From: Actinomycetota bacterium
Lineage (GTDB): Bacteria; Actinomycetota; Actinomycetes; Nanopelagicales; Nanopelagicaceae
Assembly: GCA_016870455.1 (NCBI GenBank)
Contig: VGBN01000010.1
Span: 1 to 38,433 of the forward strand
Length of the DNA: 38,433 nucleotides
Direction of reading: 5' to 3'
The notes under the pieces are model-generated. The model was not told the DNA's origin and made no database searches. It was given only the letters and a program-made list of their open reading frames with translations. Position numbers and translations under genes: made by a program. This document shows, piece after piece, positions 23,652 through 32,095 of the stretch (position 1 is its first letter; each line of letters starts with the position of its first letter).

Positions 23652-25246
23652 TCGATCGTAACTAGTTCGAAGTACTCCTCTTTCCAAAGATCTTCATCCC
23701 CATCGGGCAGAATTAATACTCGCTCGGGCTTTAACGCCTCAACTGCTCCAGCATCATGGGAAACTAAAATTACTGCGCCTTGATACTCAGCTAATGCTGC
23801 CAATATCTCTTCCCGGCTTGCTGGATCTAAGTTGTTGGTTGGCTCATCTAGCAGTAAAACATTTGCTGCACTGACCACCAACAATGCCAAGGCTAATCTA
23901 GTTCGCTCACCGCCACTTAAAACCTTCACTGGTTTATGAACATCATCGCCAGTAAACAAGAATGAACCAAGGACATTTCGTGCCTCTGGCTCTCTAATAT
24001 CTTTAGTTGCACTTAACATGTTTTCTAAAATGGTTCGTTCATAATCTAATGTTTCATGCTCTTGGGCGTAGTAGCCAATCTTCAAACCATGACCTGCCTC
24101 AACATGGCCGGTATCTGGCTCTAAATCTCCTGCCAAAATTCGAAGCAAGGTAGTTTTTCCTGCACCATTTAAACCTAAAATAACCACCCTAGAACCCTTA
24201 TCAATTGCCAACTCAACATCGGTGAATATCTCAAGAGAACCATAGGATTTAGATAACTCAGCAGCCGTGATTGGAGTTTTGCCACAAGGAGATGGGGTAG
24301 GAAAACGTAATTTGGCGACCCGATCAACCTTTCGAACGGCCTCTAAACCAGAAAGAAGTTGATCTGCTCTTCTAAACATCGCCCTTGCTGAGGCAGCTTT
24401 ATCCTTTTTCGCACGAAATTTTTCAGCTTGCTTTTGAAGTATCTCTGCCTTCTTTTCCGCAATGGCGCGCTCTTTCTTTCTGCGATGTTCATCAGTCTCA
24501 CGTTGCTGCAGATAGTTCTTCCAACTCATGTTATAAACATCAATGACATTTCGGTTAGCATCTAGGTAAAAGACCTTGTTTACAACAGTTTCAATGAGAT
24601 TTACGTCGTGAGAGATAATTACTAATCCACCTGGATATTTGAGTAAAAACTCACGCAACCAAATTATGGAATCAGCATCTAGGTGGTTGGTTGGCTCATC
24701 CAAAATTAAAGTTTGTGCCCCAGAGAATAAAATTCTGGCTAACTCAATTCGTCGCCGTTGGCCACCAGATAGTGCGCTTAACTGCTGATCAAATAGATTA
24801 TTTGGCACACCAAGTGAGGATGCAATCGCCTCTGCCTCAGCAGCAGCGGCATACCCACCAGCGGTTGAGAACTCATGTTCAACTCTTGTGTAACGCTCCA
24901 TTGCTTTTTCTAACTCAGCACCTTGCGCAGTCGACATCTCCTCTTCAACTGATCGCATTCGCTTGGCGATTTGATCTAATTCACGGACTGAAAGGATTCG
25001 ATCAATCACACTGCCTTGATCTTCACCTGTTCGAGGATCTTGTGGCAGATAACCTATTTTTCCGGTGCGATTGACCGCACCACCAGCTGGCATAGTTTCA
25101 CCAGATAAGACTTTAGCCAGTGTTGATTTTCCTGCGCCATTTCTTCCAACAAAACCAATTCGATCACCATGGTTGATCCGAACAGTGACATCCTTAACTA
25201 GAAGTCTGGCGGCAGCACGAAGTTCTAGAGCATTAGTTGATATCAA
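23648..25246 (-). CDS. ABC-F family ATPase
   Basis: A 532-aa soluble protein with two ABC ATPase domains and no membrane segments. Domain 1 has GRNGAGKSTL, LSGGQRRRIELARIL and LILDEPTNHLD; domain 2 has GLNGAGKTTLL, LSGGERTRLALALL and LLLDEPTNNLD. The linker between them (HRRKKERAIAEKKAEILQKQ, residues 252-300) is charged and coiled-coil-like, the P-site tRNA interaction motif of ABC-F proteins that act on the ribosome. It probably is a housekeeping translation factor; an antibiotic-protection role cannot be excluded. The start is TTG (MISTNALELRAAARLL), only 6 bases after the parC stop with no ribosome-binding site, so translation is likely coupled. Confidence 0.88.
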   Translation of the reverse strand: MISTNALELRAAARLLVKDVTVRINHGDRIGFVGRNGAGKSTLAKVLSGETMPAGGAVNRTGKIGYLPQDPRTGEDQGSVIDRILSVRELDQIAKRMRSVEEEMSTAQGAELEKAMERYTRVEHEFSTAGGYAAAAEAEAIASSLGVPNNLFDQQLSALSGGQRRRIELARILFSGAQTLILDEPTNHLDADSIIWLREFLLKYPGGLVIISHDVNLIETVVNKVFYLDANRNVIDVYNMSWKNYLQQRETDEHRRKKERAIAEKKAEILQKQAEKFRAKKDKAASARAMFRRADQLLSGLEAVRKVDRVAKLRFPTPSPCGKTPITAAELSKSYGSLEIFTDVELAIDKGSRVVILGLNGAGKTTLLRILAGDLEPDTGHVEAGHGLKIGYYAQEHETLDYERTILENMLSATKDIREPEARNVLGSFLFTGDDVHKPVKVLSGGERTRLALALLVVSAANVLLLDEPTNNLDPASREEILAALAEYQGAVILVSHDAGAVEALKPERVLILPDGDEDLWKEEYFELVTID

Positions 25247-25252
25247 AGTTGC

Positions 25253-26752
25253 TTAAGCAACAAGACGGGTGCGGCGAGGGGAGGCGTACTTCTTTTCAAT
25301 ATCAGATAACTCCTCAGCCACTTTTGCCTTGATGCTCTCCTCAGTTTTTAGGATTGCAGTTAAGGTGGCGATTGTAGCCTTTAACTCCTTAGCCTCCGTC
25401 TCTAGTTCAATCTTACTCATCTTGGTCAATCTACGAAGTGGCATATCTAAAATATAGGTAGCTTGCTCATCACTTAATTTAAAACTCTTGATTAAGCCAG
25501 CCTTGGCCACAGTTGCATCTTCACTTGCCCTAATCAATTTGATTACCTTATCAATATCAACAATTGCTTTTAATAATCCATCAACTAGATTTAATCTAGC
25601 TTGAGTTTTCACTTTCCTAAAGGTTGATCTGCGACGGACTACCTCAATTCGGTGGTCGATGAAGACCTGCAGCAAATCCTTCAACCCTAAGGTCAAAGGT
25701 TTGCCATTTACCAATGCCACTGCATTAATTGAGAAAGCATCCTCCATTGGGGTTAAGCGGTATAGGTTTTCTAAAACCTCGGCTGGCTCATAACCATTCT
25801 TAATCTCAACTACTACTTTTGTACCTGATTGGCCATCAGAAAGATCGATGATATCTGAAATACCTTGAACCTTTTTTGACTTTACTAAATCGGCAATCTT
25901 CTCCACAATTTTTTCTGGCCCGATGTTATATGGCAGCTCCGTAATTACAATGCCTTGCTTACGTGATGAAACCTTTTCAATCACAGCGGTAGCTCGCACC
26001 TTAAATGAGCCTCTACCACTTGCATATGCATCTGCGATTCCTTCGGCACCAACTAAATATCCACCAGTTGGAAAATCAGGTGCTGGCACAATCTTCATTA
26101 ACTGCTTAAGGGTGGCCTTGGGATTTTCCATCAGATGTTTTGCTGCAGCAATAACCTCACCTAAATTATGTGGTGCCATATTTGTTGCCATACCTACCGC
26201 AATACCAGTTGCACCATTTACCAATAAGTTAGGAAAGGCAGCTGGTAACACCTGAGGTTCAAGAATTTGACCATCGTAATTAGAACCAAAATCAACGGTA
26301 TCTTCATCAGATTCATCCACCATCATCATTGCCGATGGTGCTAACCGAGATTCAGTGTATCTCATGGCAGCCGGACCAGAATCTAAGGAGCCAAAGTTTC
26401 CATGTCCATCTATCAGTGGCAATCGCATGGAAAAGCTTTGCGCCATACGAACCATGGCATCATAGATTGCACCATCACCATGTGGATGAAGCTTTCCCAT
26501 TACATCACCAACAACTCTTGCACACTTAACATGACCCTTATCTGGCCTTAAGCCCATTTCATTCATTTGGTGCAAAATTCTGCGCTGCACCGGTTTTAAT
26601 CCATCACGAGCATCAGGTAGGGCGCGTGAGTAAATTACTGAGTAGGCATACTCCAAAAATGATTCTGACATCTCGGAGGCAACATCAATATCAATAACTC
26701 GACCAGGGTTTTCGCCCGCTTTAGGTGCAACTACCTTTGGAGTTTTAGCCAT
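25253..26752 (-). CDS. parC: Type IIA topoisomerase subunit A lacking the C-terminal DNA-wrapping domain
   Basis: A 499-aa protein covering only the breakage-reunion core. [20 protein letters not shown] opens the winged-helix domain, [17 protein letters not shown] and the catalytic Tyr in [10 protein letters not shown] follow near residue 130, and DFPTGGYL and ELPYNIG mark the tower region. The last residues [17 protein letters not shown] end exactly where GyrA and ParC normally pass into the beta-pinwheel domain. Full-length relatives are about 800 aa. The next gene begins 6 bases later, so no decayed remnant is present. Such cores relax and decatenate DNA but cannot introduce negative supercoils, so a topoisomerase IV role is expected. 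It starts at ATG with a possible leaderless promoter. Confidence 0.88.
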   Translation of the reverse strand: MAKTPKVVAPKAGENPGRVIDIDVASEMSESFLEYAYSVIYSRALPDARDGLKPVQRRILHQMNEMGLRPDKGHVKCARVVGDVMGKLHPHGDGAIYDAMVRMAQSFSMRLPLIDGHGNFGSLDSGPAAMRYTESRLAPSAMMMVDESDEDTVDFGSNYDGQILEPQVLPAAFPNLLVNGATGIAVGMATNMAPHNLGEVIAAAKHLMENPKATLKQLMKIVPAPDFPTGGYLVGAEGIADAYASGRGSFKVRATAVIEKVSSRKQGIVITELPYNIGPEKIVEKIADLVKSKKVQGISDIIDLSDGQSGTKVVVEIKNGYEPAEVLENLYRLTPMEDAFSINAVALVNGKPLTLGLKDLLQVFIDHRIEVVRRRSTFRKVKTQARLNLVDGLLKAIVDIDKVIKLIRASEDATVAKAGLIKSFKLSDEQATYILDMPLRRLTKMSKIELETEAKELKATIATLTAILKTEESIKAKVAEELSDIEKKYASPRRTRLVA

Positions 26753-26768
26753 AGGTCGTATCTTGCCA
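26753..26768 (-). promoter_or_regulatory. Possible leaderless extended -10 promoter of parC
   Basis: Read on the minus strand, TG-G-CAAGAT is followed by seven bases and then the ATG at 26752; no Shine-Dalgarno is present. The first base of the -10 is C instead of T, as at sepH. Confidence 0.35.
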
Positions 26769-26825
26769 ATAGAAGCGGTGATTTTTTGCGACCGACAAGC
26801 CAGATTCAGCGATGAATTATCAAAA

Positions 26826-26840
26826 TGCTAATCTTTAGGC
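26826..26840 (+). promoter_or_regulatory. Leaderless extended -10 promoter before the phosphodiesterase gene
   Basis: TG-C-TAATCT (26826-26834) is followed by six bases and an ATG at 26841. This ATG opens a different frame from the main phosphodiesterase ORF and stops at 26904, which suggests that a base has been lost between 26841 and about 26884. See the findings. Confidence 0.45.
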
Positions 26841-26881
26841 ATGCTTGATAGATTTTTTGCAATAAACCAGCCAGCAAAATT

Positions 26882-27997
26882 TTGTATGGAAAATATCCCC
26901 AATTGAGCGGTAAAACATTTGGTTTAGCTGATCTTACAAACTCAATTTTCAATTCCTTGTCGGTGAAAGAGACCTTTGACACCCTTTCCCTTGGCCAATC
27001 TCAAATGCGAGAGTGCTTAATATTGATCGATGGCTTAGGCCAAGATGCTGTTGATAGGTACGCAGATCAATTTGAGATATTTTCAGAGTTAAAGCAGGTT
27101 AAAAACCTTTATGCTAATTTTCCATCAACTACTGCAACTAGTCTTTCAACCCTAGGAACTGGGGTATTACCTGGCGTGCATGGCATGTTGGGTTACACAG
27201 TACGGGTGCCAAGAAGTGATAATCGATTGTTAAATGCCCTTAAGTGGGATGAGCGAGTAGATCCAGTGATCTGGCAAAAGGTGCCAACTCTCTTTGAAAG
27301 AGCAACTTTGGCAGGTGTGTCGGTAACACATGTTGCAGCTAAACGTTATGAGGGAAGTGGATTTACGCAGGCAGCGTTACGTGGCGCTAAGTATGTTGGT
27401 GCAAATGGAATTGATGAAATGGTTGTAGCAGTAGCGCAAGGACTAAAGCCACAACCCTCCTTTGTTTATACCTACTTAAACAATTTAGATTCAGCTGGTC
27501 ATAGTGATGGAGTAGGTTCTGATAAATGGTTAACCGCATTACAACAGGTAAGTGAGTTCATAAGTAAGGTAGTGGCAAGTGTGCCAGTTGGAACGAGAGT
27601 TTGGGTCACCTCAGATCATGGGATGGTAAATAGCACATCCCAAATAATTTTAGGCCAAGATAATGATTTACTTGAAAATGTAACTTTAATAGGTGGTGAA
27701 CCAAGGGCTCGACATATTTATATTAAGCCAGGTGCACAGGCAGAAACAATTGCAAAGTGGCAGGAGCAATTGCAAGGGGTGGCTGAGATCTTTAGCAGGC
27801 AATCTGCAATTGATGCTGGATTATTTGGTGAGGTAGTTAGGGAGGATGCAGCTGAGCGAATGGGAGATTTAATTGCAATCGCCCAAGGGGATTTGATCTT
27901 GATAGATCCAGCCAGAATCCGTGAAGAGAGTTCGATGGTGGGCCATCATGGCGGTGTAACTAAAACTGAGGTAGAGATTCCACTCTTACTTGGTTAA
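26882..27997 (+). CDS. Nucleotide pyrophosphatase / phosphodiesterase (alkaline-phosphatase superfamily)
   Basis: The 371-aa frame has the metal-binding and catalytic motifs of the NPP branch of the alkaline phosphatase fold: CLILIDGLGQDAV near residue 45 (Asp), FPSTTATSLSTLGTG near residue 80 (nucleophilic Thr), YLNNLDSAGHSDG (Asp, His), WVTSDHGMVN (Asp, His) and MVGHHGG at the end (His). Members hydrolyse phosphodiesters such as nucleotide or phosphonate esters. No signal peptide or membrane segment is seen. The track start is a TTG at 26882 with no ribosome-binding site. An upstream ATG at 26841 with a good leaderless promoter is out of frame, so the true N-terminus may be about 14 residues longer in an undamaged gene. 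The stop overlaps that of sepH. Confidence 0.78.
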   Translation: MYGKYPQLSGKTFGLADLTNSIFNSLSVKETFDTLSLGQSQMRECLILIDGLGQDAVDRYADQFEIFSELKQVKNLYANFPSTTATSLSTLGTGVLPGVHGMLGYTVRVPRSDNRLLNALKWDERVDPVIWQKVPTLFERATLAGVSVTHVAAKRYEGSGFTQAALRGAKYVGANGIDEMVVAVAQGLKPQPSFVYTYLNNLDSAGHSDGVGSDKWLTALQQVSEFISKVVASVPVGTRVWVTSDHGMVNSTSQIILGQDNDLLENVTLIGGEPRARHIYIKPGAQAETIAKWQEQLQGVAEIFSRQSAIDAGLFGEVVREDAAERMGDLIAIAQGDLILIDPARIREESSMVGHHGGVTKTEVEIPLLLG

Positions 27998-28788
27998 TCC
28001 TCATCCTTTTTGCCAAACATAATGTCATCCCAAGATGGAATTTTGATTCTTCTAGTAACTCCATCCTTCTTATCATCCTCACTAACCTCATCGACAACTG
28101 CCAGTGGGGTTGGCGCATAAGGTGCGACATCTTCTTTAATTGAAACTAATCTTGGTGGTTCACTCTGTGGGATATTGCCAAAGGTTTGAGTAGGAGTTTT
28201 TGGTTTTGCCTCGCCACCAATCCATCTAGCGCCATCATCATGAGCAGAAAGTGCTCGACGTCCTAAGTTAAACAACCAAACGGCCTCACCCTTTGCCTGA
28301 CTTAGCGATCCATCACGAAGTGGGTAGTAAAGGGTTAGTTGCCAATTTCCATCAGGCAATCTGTGGGTACTCCATTCAACTGCGGTCATATCAACACCAC
28401 GTGGTGCTAATTGATTTGCAACTGCGGTCTCAAGGTAAGGCGCATGAGGCTCGCGCCGAATCTGGGTAGCAAGTGCTTGGGTAATTATGAAGGCTCGCTC
28501 TTGCAGTATTGGACCAGAATAATTTTCAATCTTTTCTACTGACCAATCGGTGGTGCGAGAGATGGAGTCAATTGATTCACCAGCACGCAATCTGGCCTGC
28601 ACCTCTTTAACAGAGGTGGTCACTACCTCCTCAAAATCTGCAACAGCAGATAATCGAGGTTGGTTTACTGTGGCACGTAGTGTGTCTGAGATCCGAAGTG
28701 AGTATTGATTTCCAAGTTGATCGACCAACTCAAGCCCGGTGCCATCGGCAGATTTGCCGGTTAACCTAAGATCTGTTGGTTCACTCAT
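27994..28788 (-). CDS. sepH: SepH cell-division regulator (DUF3071)
   Basis: The track frame opens at 28806, but ATG 28788 (MSEPTDLRLTGKSADGTGLE) matches where family proteins begin and gives 264 aa. LELVDQLGNQYSLRISDTLRA and the helix-turn-helix-like AGESIDSISRTTDWSVEKIENYSGPI (residues 65-100) are the conserved DUF3071 block; AVEWSTHRLPDGNWQLTLYYPL and the SLSQAKGEAVWLFNL stretch follow. The acidic and basic C-terminal tail ends with SWDDIMFGKK, a conserved-looking terminal peptide. In streptomycetes and mycobacteria SepH binds FtsZ and promotes its assembly. It converges with the phosphodiesterase gene with a 4-bp stop overlap. Confidence 0.82.
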   Translation of the reverse strand: MSEPTDLRLTGKSADGTGLELVDQLGNQYSLRISDTLRATVNQPRLSAVADFEEVVTTSVKEVQARLRAGESIDSISRTTDWSVEKIENYSGPILQERAFIITQALATQIRREPHAPYLETAVANQLAPRGVDMTAVEWSTHRLPDGNWQLTLYYPLRDGSLSQAKGEAVWLFNLGRRALSAHDDGARWIGGEAKPKTPTQTFGNIPQSEPPRLVSIKEDVAPYAPTPLAVVDEVSEDDKKDGVTRRIKIPSWDDIMFGKKDED

Positions 28789-28803
28789 GAGAGTAGATTG
28801 CCA
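28789..28803 (-). promoter_or_regulatory. Leaderless extended -10 promoter of sepH
   Basis: On the minus strand TG-G-CAATCT is followed by six bases and the ATG at 28788. No Shine-Dalgarno sequence is present. Confidence 0.45.
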
Positions 28804-28853
28804 CAATTGTCAGGCTGGATAAATCTCCCACACGCTCAGCTCTTACCTTTTCA

Positions 28854-28868
28854 TGCTTAGATAACCTG
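28854..28868 (+). promoter_or_regulatory. Leaderless extended -10 promoter of the inositol-monophosphatase gene
   Basis: TG-C-TTAGAT (28854-28862) is followed by six bases and the GTG at 28869. No Shine-Dalgarno sequence is present. Confidence 0.5.
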
Positions 28869-29627
28869 GTGAGCCTAGAGTTATTAAAGATTGCAGAATC
28901 TGTGGCAAAAGCCGCCGGTGAACATCTAATGAACCGTCCAGCAACCTTCACCTTTACTGAGAAAACTTCTGCAGTTGATTTTGCAACCCAAATGGACCAA
29001 CAAGCAGAGCAAATTATCGTTAATCAAATATTAGCCAGCCGGCCTGATGATGGAATCATTGCCGAGGAGGGTGCAGCCAAGCAGAGTAAATCTGGCATTA
29101 CCTGGGTAATAGATCCATTAGATGGCACCGTAAATTATTTATACGGCCTACCAGGCTGGAATGTTTCCGTTGCTGCCAAAGATAAATCTGGTGTAGTGGC
29201 AGGTGTGGTCTTTGCACCAAGTATTGATGGGTTTTGGAGCGCTTTCAAAGGTGGTGGTGCTTTTTATAATGGCCAAAAAATTAAATGCAATGATCCAATT
29301 GAATTAGATAAAGCTTTGCTGGCAACTGGGTTTTCCTATGATTTAAATCTGCGAATTAATCAGGGCGATACTATGGCAAAACTTTTACCCAAGATAAGAG
29401 ATCTGCGCAGAAATGGTGCGGCAGCTGTTGATCTTTGTTATGTTGCAATGGGTGCATTAGATGGCTACTTCGAAGCATCTCTTAAAGAGTGGGATCATGC
29501 AGCTGGTGGATTAATTGCAACTGAGGCAGGTGCGATTGTCTCCGGGCCAGCAGGTGGTGCGCCAAATTCGCAACTAGTCATATGTGCTGGGCCTGCCCTG
29601 CATGCTCAACTTTTGCCCTTAATTTGA
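28869..29627 (+). CDS. Inositol monophosphatase family protein
   Basis: A 252-aa magnesium- and lithium-sensitive type phosphatase. The metal site is visible in IIAEEGAAKQ (Glu, near residue 65) and WVIDPLDGTVNYLYGLP (residues 77-93), with LKEWDHAAGGLIATEAGA near residue 200. Members dephosphorylate inositol-1-phosphate, histidinol phosphate or related sugar phosphates; in actinobacteria inositol serves phosphatidylinositol and mycothiol synthesis. The gene has its own leaderless promoter and is divergent from sepH. The exact substrate is not clear from sequence. Confidence 0.88.
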   Translation: MSLELLKIAESVAKAAGEHLMNRPATFTFTEKTSAVDFATQMDQQAEQIIVNQILASRPDDGIIAEEGAAKQSKSGITWVIDPLDGTVNYLYGLPGWNVSVAAKDKSGVVAGVVFAPSIDGFWSAFKGGGAFYNGQKIKCNDPIELDKALLATGFSYDLNLRINQGDTMAKLLPKIRDLRRNGAAAVDLCYVAMGALDGYFEASLKEWDHAAGGLIATEAGAIVSGPAGGAPNSQLVICAGPALHAQLLPLI

Positions 29628-29719
29628 TCTCAAATTGATCTAACCACCCCGGCTATGGCAGGATGTGACCTCATCCAAATTAATTAATTGACCACAAATT
29701 TTAACGATTAGGACAAATC

Positions 29720-30244
29720 ATGAACGTGTTAGATGCTGTTGATGCCGCCTCACTCCGTCAGGACATTCCATCATTTCGTTCCGGCGATGAGTTAAAGGTT
29801 CACGTTCGAGTTATTGAAGGTAGCAAAAGCCGTATTCAGATTTTCCAAGGTGTGGTGATTGCTAGAAGTGGCTCAGGTGTTCGTGAGTCATTTACCGTTC
29901 GCAAAATTTCCTATGGTGTTGGGGTCGAGCGAACCTTCCCAGTGCACACGCCAGTAATTGAAAGAATTGAAATTATTCGTCACGGATCTGCTCGGAGAGC
30001 AAAGCTTTACTACCTTCGTAAGTTAACTGGTAAGGCAACCAAGATTAAAGAGCGTCGTGGCGCAGATGGTGAGATCATTGTTGAGCCAGAGTATGTCCCA
30101 CCAGTTGTTAGTAAAAAGGTTTCAGTACCAGAGGTTGGTCAGGCAGAAGAGGTTGAACAACCAGTTGCACAAGCTGCACCAGCAGCAGATGAGGTTGCAG
30201 CAACTGCTCCAGAGGCAGCTGCTGAATCAGATAAAAAAGAGTAA
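29720..30244 (+). CDS. rplS: Large-subunit ribosomal protein L19 with long C-terminal tail
   Basis: Residues 1-117 are a standard L19: [60 protein letters not shown] and [20 protein letters not shown]. It sits at the 30S-50S interface. About 57 extra residues follow, rich in Val, Pro, Glu and Ala ([20 protein letters not shown]) and ending SDKKE. A tail of this kind is more usual on actinobacterial S16. The gene lies directly before khpA, the place normally held by rpsP (S16), and four bases separate it from khpA. The ribosome-binding site is AGGA seven bases before ATG. Confidence 0.93.
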   Translation: MNVLDAVDAASLRQDIPSFRSGDELKVHVRVIEGSKSRIQIFQGVVIARSGSGVRESFTVRKISYGVGVERTFPVHTPVIERIEIIRHGSARRAKLYYLRKLTGKATKIKERRGADGEIIVEPEYVPPVVSKKVSVPEVGQAEEVEQPVAQAAPAADEVAATAPEAAAESDKKE

Positions 30245-30247
30245 TTA

Positions 30248-30487
30248 ATGATTGATGAAGCACTAGAGCATTTAGTAAAAGGGATTGTAGATAATCCACA
30301 AGAGGTAGTTATCACTGAGAAAAATTCACGTGGTGGCACAACTCTTGAGGTGCGAGTTCACCCTGAGGATATTGGCAAGGTAATTGGGCGCAATGGCAGA
30401 ACCGCTAAGGCACTGCGCACAGTAATTAGTGCACTTGCTGGTCGATCTGTGCGAGTTGATCTAATCGAGGCTGACGAGGTCCGTTAA
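30248..30487 (+). CDS. khpA: KH-domain RNA-binding protein KhpA
   Basis: A 79-aa single KH-domain protein. The GxxG loop is in VIGRNGRTAKALRTVI near residue 41, the RNA-binding hallmark. In other bacteria KhpA works with KhpB (Jag) in binding small RNAs and mRNAs and is encoded between ribosomal protein S16 and rimM. Here it is preceded by rplS instead and is followed by rimM after one base, so all four genes form an operon. Confidence 0.92.
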   Translation: MIDEALEHLVKGIVDNPQEVVITEKNSRGGTTLEVRVHPEDIGKVIGRNGRTAKALRTVISALAGRSVRVDLIEADEVR

Positions 30488-30488
30488 T

Positions 30489-30989
30489 TTGCAACTTGTC
30501 GTAGGTCGTATTGGCCGCGCACATGGAGTTTTAGGCGAAGCAACAATTGAGGTTCAAACTGATGAGCCAGAGAATCGATTTCAAATTGGTAATAAATTAT
30601 CCCTGGCAGATGGCAGGCAGTTAACAATTAGATCCAGCCGTTGGCATAATCAAATATTGCTACTGGCTTTTGAAGGAGTTGTTGATAGAGATCAGATTGA
30701 GGCTTTGCGGGACCAATTGATCTCAGCTGATGTGGATCTATCCCAACTTGCACCAGGTGAGTACCACTACCAACAATTGATTGGTTGCTTAGTCTTGCTT
30801 GAAAATAATGAAGAGGTGGGACAGGTATTTGAGGTGGTAAAGCTGCCGGGCCAAGATCTCCTATCTGTGACTCGAAATGGTAATCAGATTCTGATTCCAA
30901 TGGTTAAGCAGATTATTATCAGCATTGATATTGCCGCTAAGAAGATTGTGATTAATCCACCGAAAGGGTTATTAGATGTTGCAAATTGA
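30489..30989 (+). CDS. rimM: Ribosome maturation factor RimM
   Basis: A 166-aa 30S assembly factor. The N-terminal beta-barrel begins LVVGRIGRAHGVLGEATIEV, and the C-terminal PRC barrel contains EYHYQQLIGCLVLLE, VVKLPGQDLLSV and ILIPMVKQIIISID. RimM binds near S19 and the 3' domain of 16S rRNA. The start is TTG (MQLVVG...), one base after khpA, with no separate ribosome-binding site. Its 3' end overlaps trmD by 14 bp. Confidence 0.93.
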   Translation: MQLVVGRIGRAHGVLGEATIEVQTDEPENRFQIGNKLSLADGRQLTIRSSRWHNQILLLAFEGVVDRDQIEALRDQLISADVDLSQLAPGEYHYQQLIGCLVLLENNEEVGQVFEVVKLPGQDLLSVTRNGNQILIPMVKQIIISIDIAAKKIVINPPKGLLDVAN

Positions 30990-31674
30990 TCTAATCTCAA
31001 TCTTTCCTGATTATTTAACTCCATTAAAACTTTCTCTACTGGGCAAGGCTCAGGAGAGATCGCTGCTTCAGATCAATATCCATGATTTGCGGGATCAAAG
31101 TACAGATAATCACCACTCAGTAGATGACACCCCATATGGTGGTGGAGCTGGGATGGTTATGTCAGCTGAACCCTGGGGGAAGGCGATTGATGCCATAACT
31201 AATCAAGAGGATTTAGTTGATTTAATTATCCTAACGCCGGCAGGTAGGCGATTTAATCAACAGATGGCGTTGGAGTTTTCTAAAAAATCTCACCTCATTT
31301 TTGCATGTGGTAGGTATGAGGGAATCGATGCTCGAGTTGGTCAATACTACGCCGGTAAAAATAACTTTAAAGTTCATGAGGTCTCAATTGGAGATTATGT
31401 TTTAGGTGGTGGTGAGGTAGCTGCCATGGTGATTATTGAGGCAACCACCAGATTAATTCCAGGGGTATTAGGTAATCCAGCATCTTTAAAAGAGGAGTCA
31501 CACTCAATCTCATCTGATGATTTGGTATTGGTTGAGTATCCAAATTACACAAAGCCTGCTAATTGGCGAGGGTTGGATGTGCCAGAGGTTTTGCTCTCAG
31601 GAAACCATGCTCAGATTGCTAAGTGGCGACTTGAGCAGGCTGAGCGTCGCACCAAGCAGCTTAACTCGGAATAA
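30976..31674 (+). CDS. trmD: tRNA (guanine-37-N1)-methyltransferase
   Basis: A 232-aa SPOUT-class methyltransferase that uses SAM to make m1G37 in tRNA, preventing frameshifts. It opens IDLISIFPDYLTPL; VDDTPYGGGAGMVM, ACGRYEGIDARV and the trefoil-knot segment SIGDYVLGGGEVAAMVII are unmistakable. Length is normal. It is the last gene of the rplS-khpA-rimM-trmD operon and overlaps rimM by 14 bp. In most actinobacteria rplS follows trmD; here it does not, and an unrelated DUF4193 gene comes next after about 120 bp. Confidence 0.95.
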   Translation: MLQIDLISIFPDYLTPLKLSLLGKAQERSLLQINIHDLRDQSTDNHHSVDDTPYGGGAGMVMSAEPWGKAIDAITNQEDLVDLIILTPAGRRFNQQMALEFSKKSHLIFACGRYEGIDARVGQYYAGKNNFKVHEVSIGDYVLGGGEVAAMVIIEATTRLIPGVLGNPASLKEESHSISSDDLVLVEYPNYTKPANWRGLDVPEVLLSGNHAQIAKWRLEQAERRTKQLNSE

Positions 31675-31798
31675 TCCCGACACGCCTACTGTTGATTAGG
31701 CACATCGATAGGTAATAGGGGATTATCCGCCCAGTTGGGGTAATGGTTACACCAAAGTTTTCAATGAGTGTTTGATGTAATTAAAGAGGAGGTGAGTG

Positions 31799-32095
31799 AT
31801 GGCTACAGATTATGACACCCCCAGAAAGACCGATGAAGAGTTACATGAGGAATCCCTTGAAGAGTTAAAGGCACGTCGTGCTGATGCACAATCTGGACAG
31901 GTAGATATTGATGAAGCAGAGGCGGCCGAAAATCTAGAATTACCTGGCGCAGATTTATCTGGTGAAGAGTTAGCAGTAAAGGTAGTTCCAAAACAAGAGG
32001 ATGAGTTCACCTGTAGTCGTTGCTTCTTAGTTAAACATATTGGTCAACGCGCTCGCGGTGAAGGCGTAAAAGCTGTTTGCCAAGATTGTAGTTAA
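31799..32095 (+). CDS. DUF4193 family protein with zinc-finger-like C-terminus
   Basis: The track frame opens with GTG 31796, but ATG 31799 has a perfect AGGAGG six bases upstream and gives MATDYDTPRKTDEELHEESL, the usual DUF4193 opening; 98 aa. The middle is acidic. The C-terminus has FTCSRCFLVKHIGQ and VCQDCS, two CxxC pairs that probably hold one zinc. The family is restricted to actinobacteria and unassigned, although the opening and zinc pairs are highly conserved. The 124-bp gap before it holds no gene; its strong ribosome-binding site implies a real leader. Its stop overlaps that of the DUF3093 gene. Confidence 0.88.
   Translation: MATDYDTPRKTDEELHEESLEELKARRADAQSGQVDIDEAEAAENLELPGADLSGEELAVKVVPKQEDEFTCSRCFLVKHIGQRARGEGVKAVCQDCS

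Noticed and set aside
24691-25074. 127-aa plus-strand ORF inside the ABC-F gene
   Set aside because: Antisense shadow of a gene with full motif support; the translation looks like low-complexity shadow sequence without domains.
25247-25252. Possible decayed remnant of the ParC C-terminal domain
   Set aside because: Only 6 bases separate the parC stop and the ABC-F start, and the ABC-F N-terminus is intact, so no remnant can be present.
25923-26255. 110-aa plus-strand ORF within parC
   Set aside because: Antisense shadow of the conserved breakage-reunion domain.
29661-29680. Small GGATG/CATCC stem before rplS, considered as an autoregulatory ribosomal-protein leader
   Set aside because: Only 5 bp, far from the ribosome-binding site, and without similarity to a known leader; likely chance.
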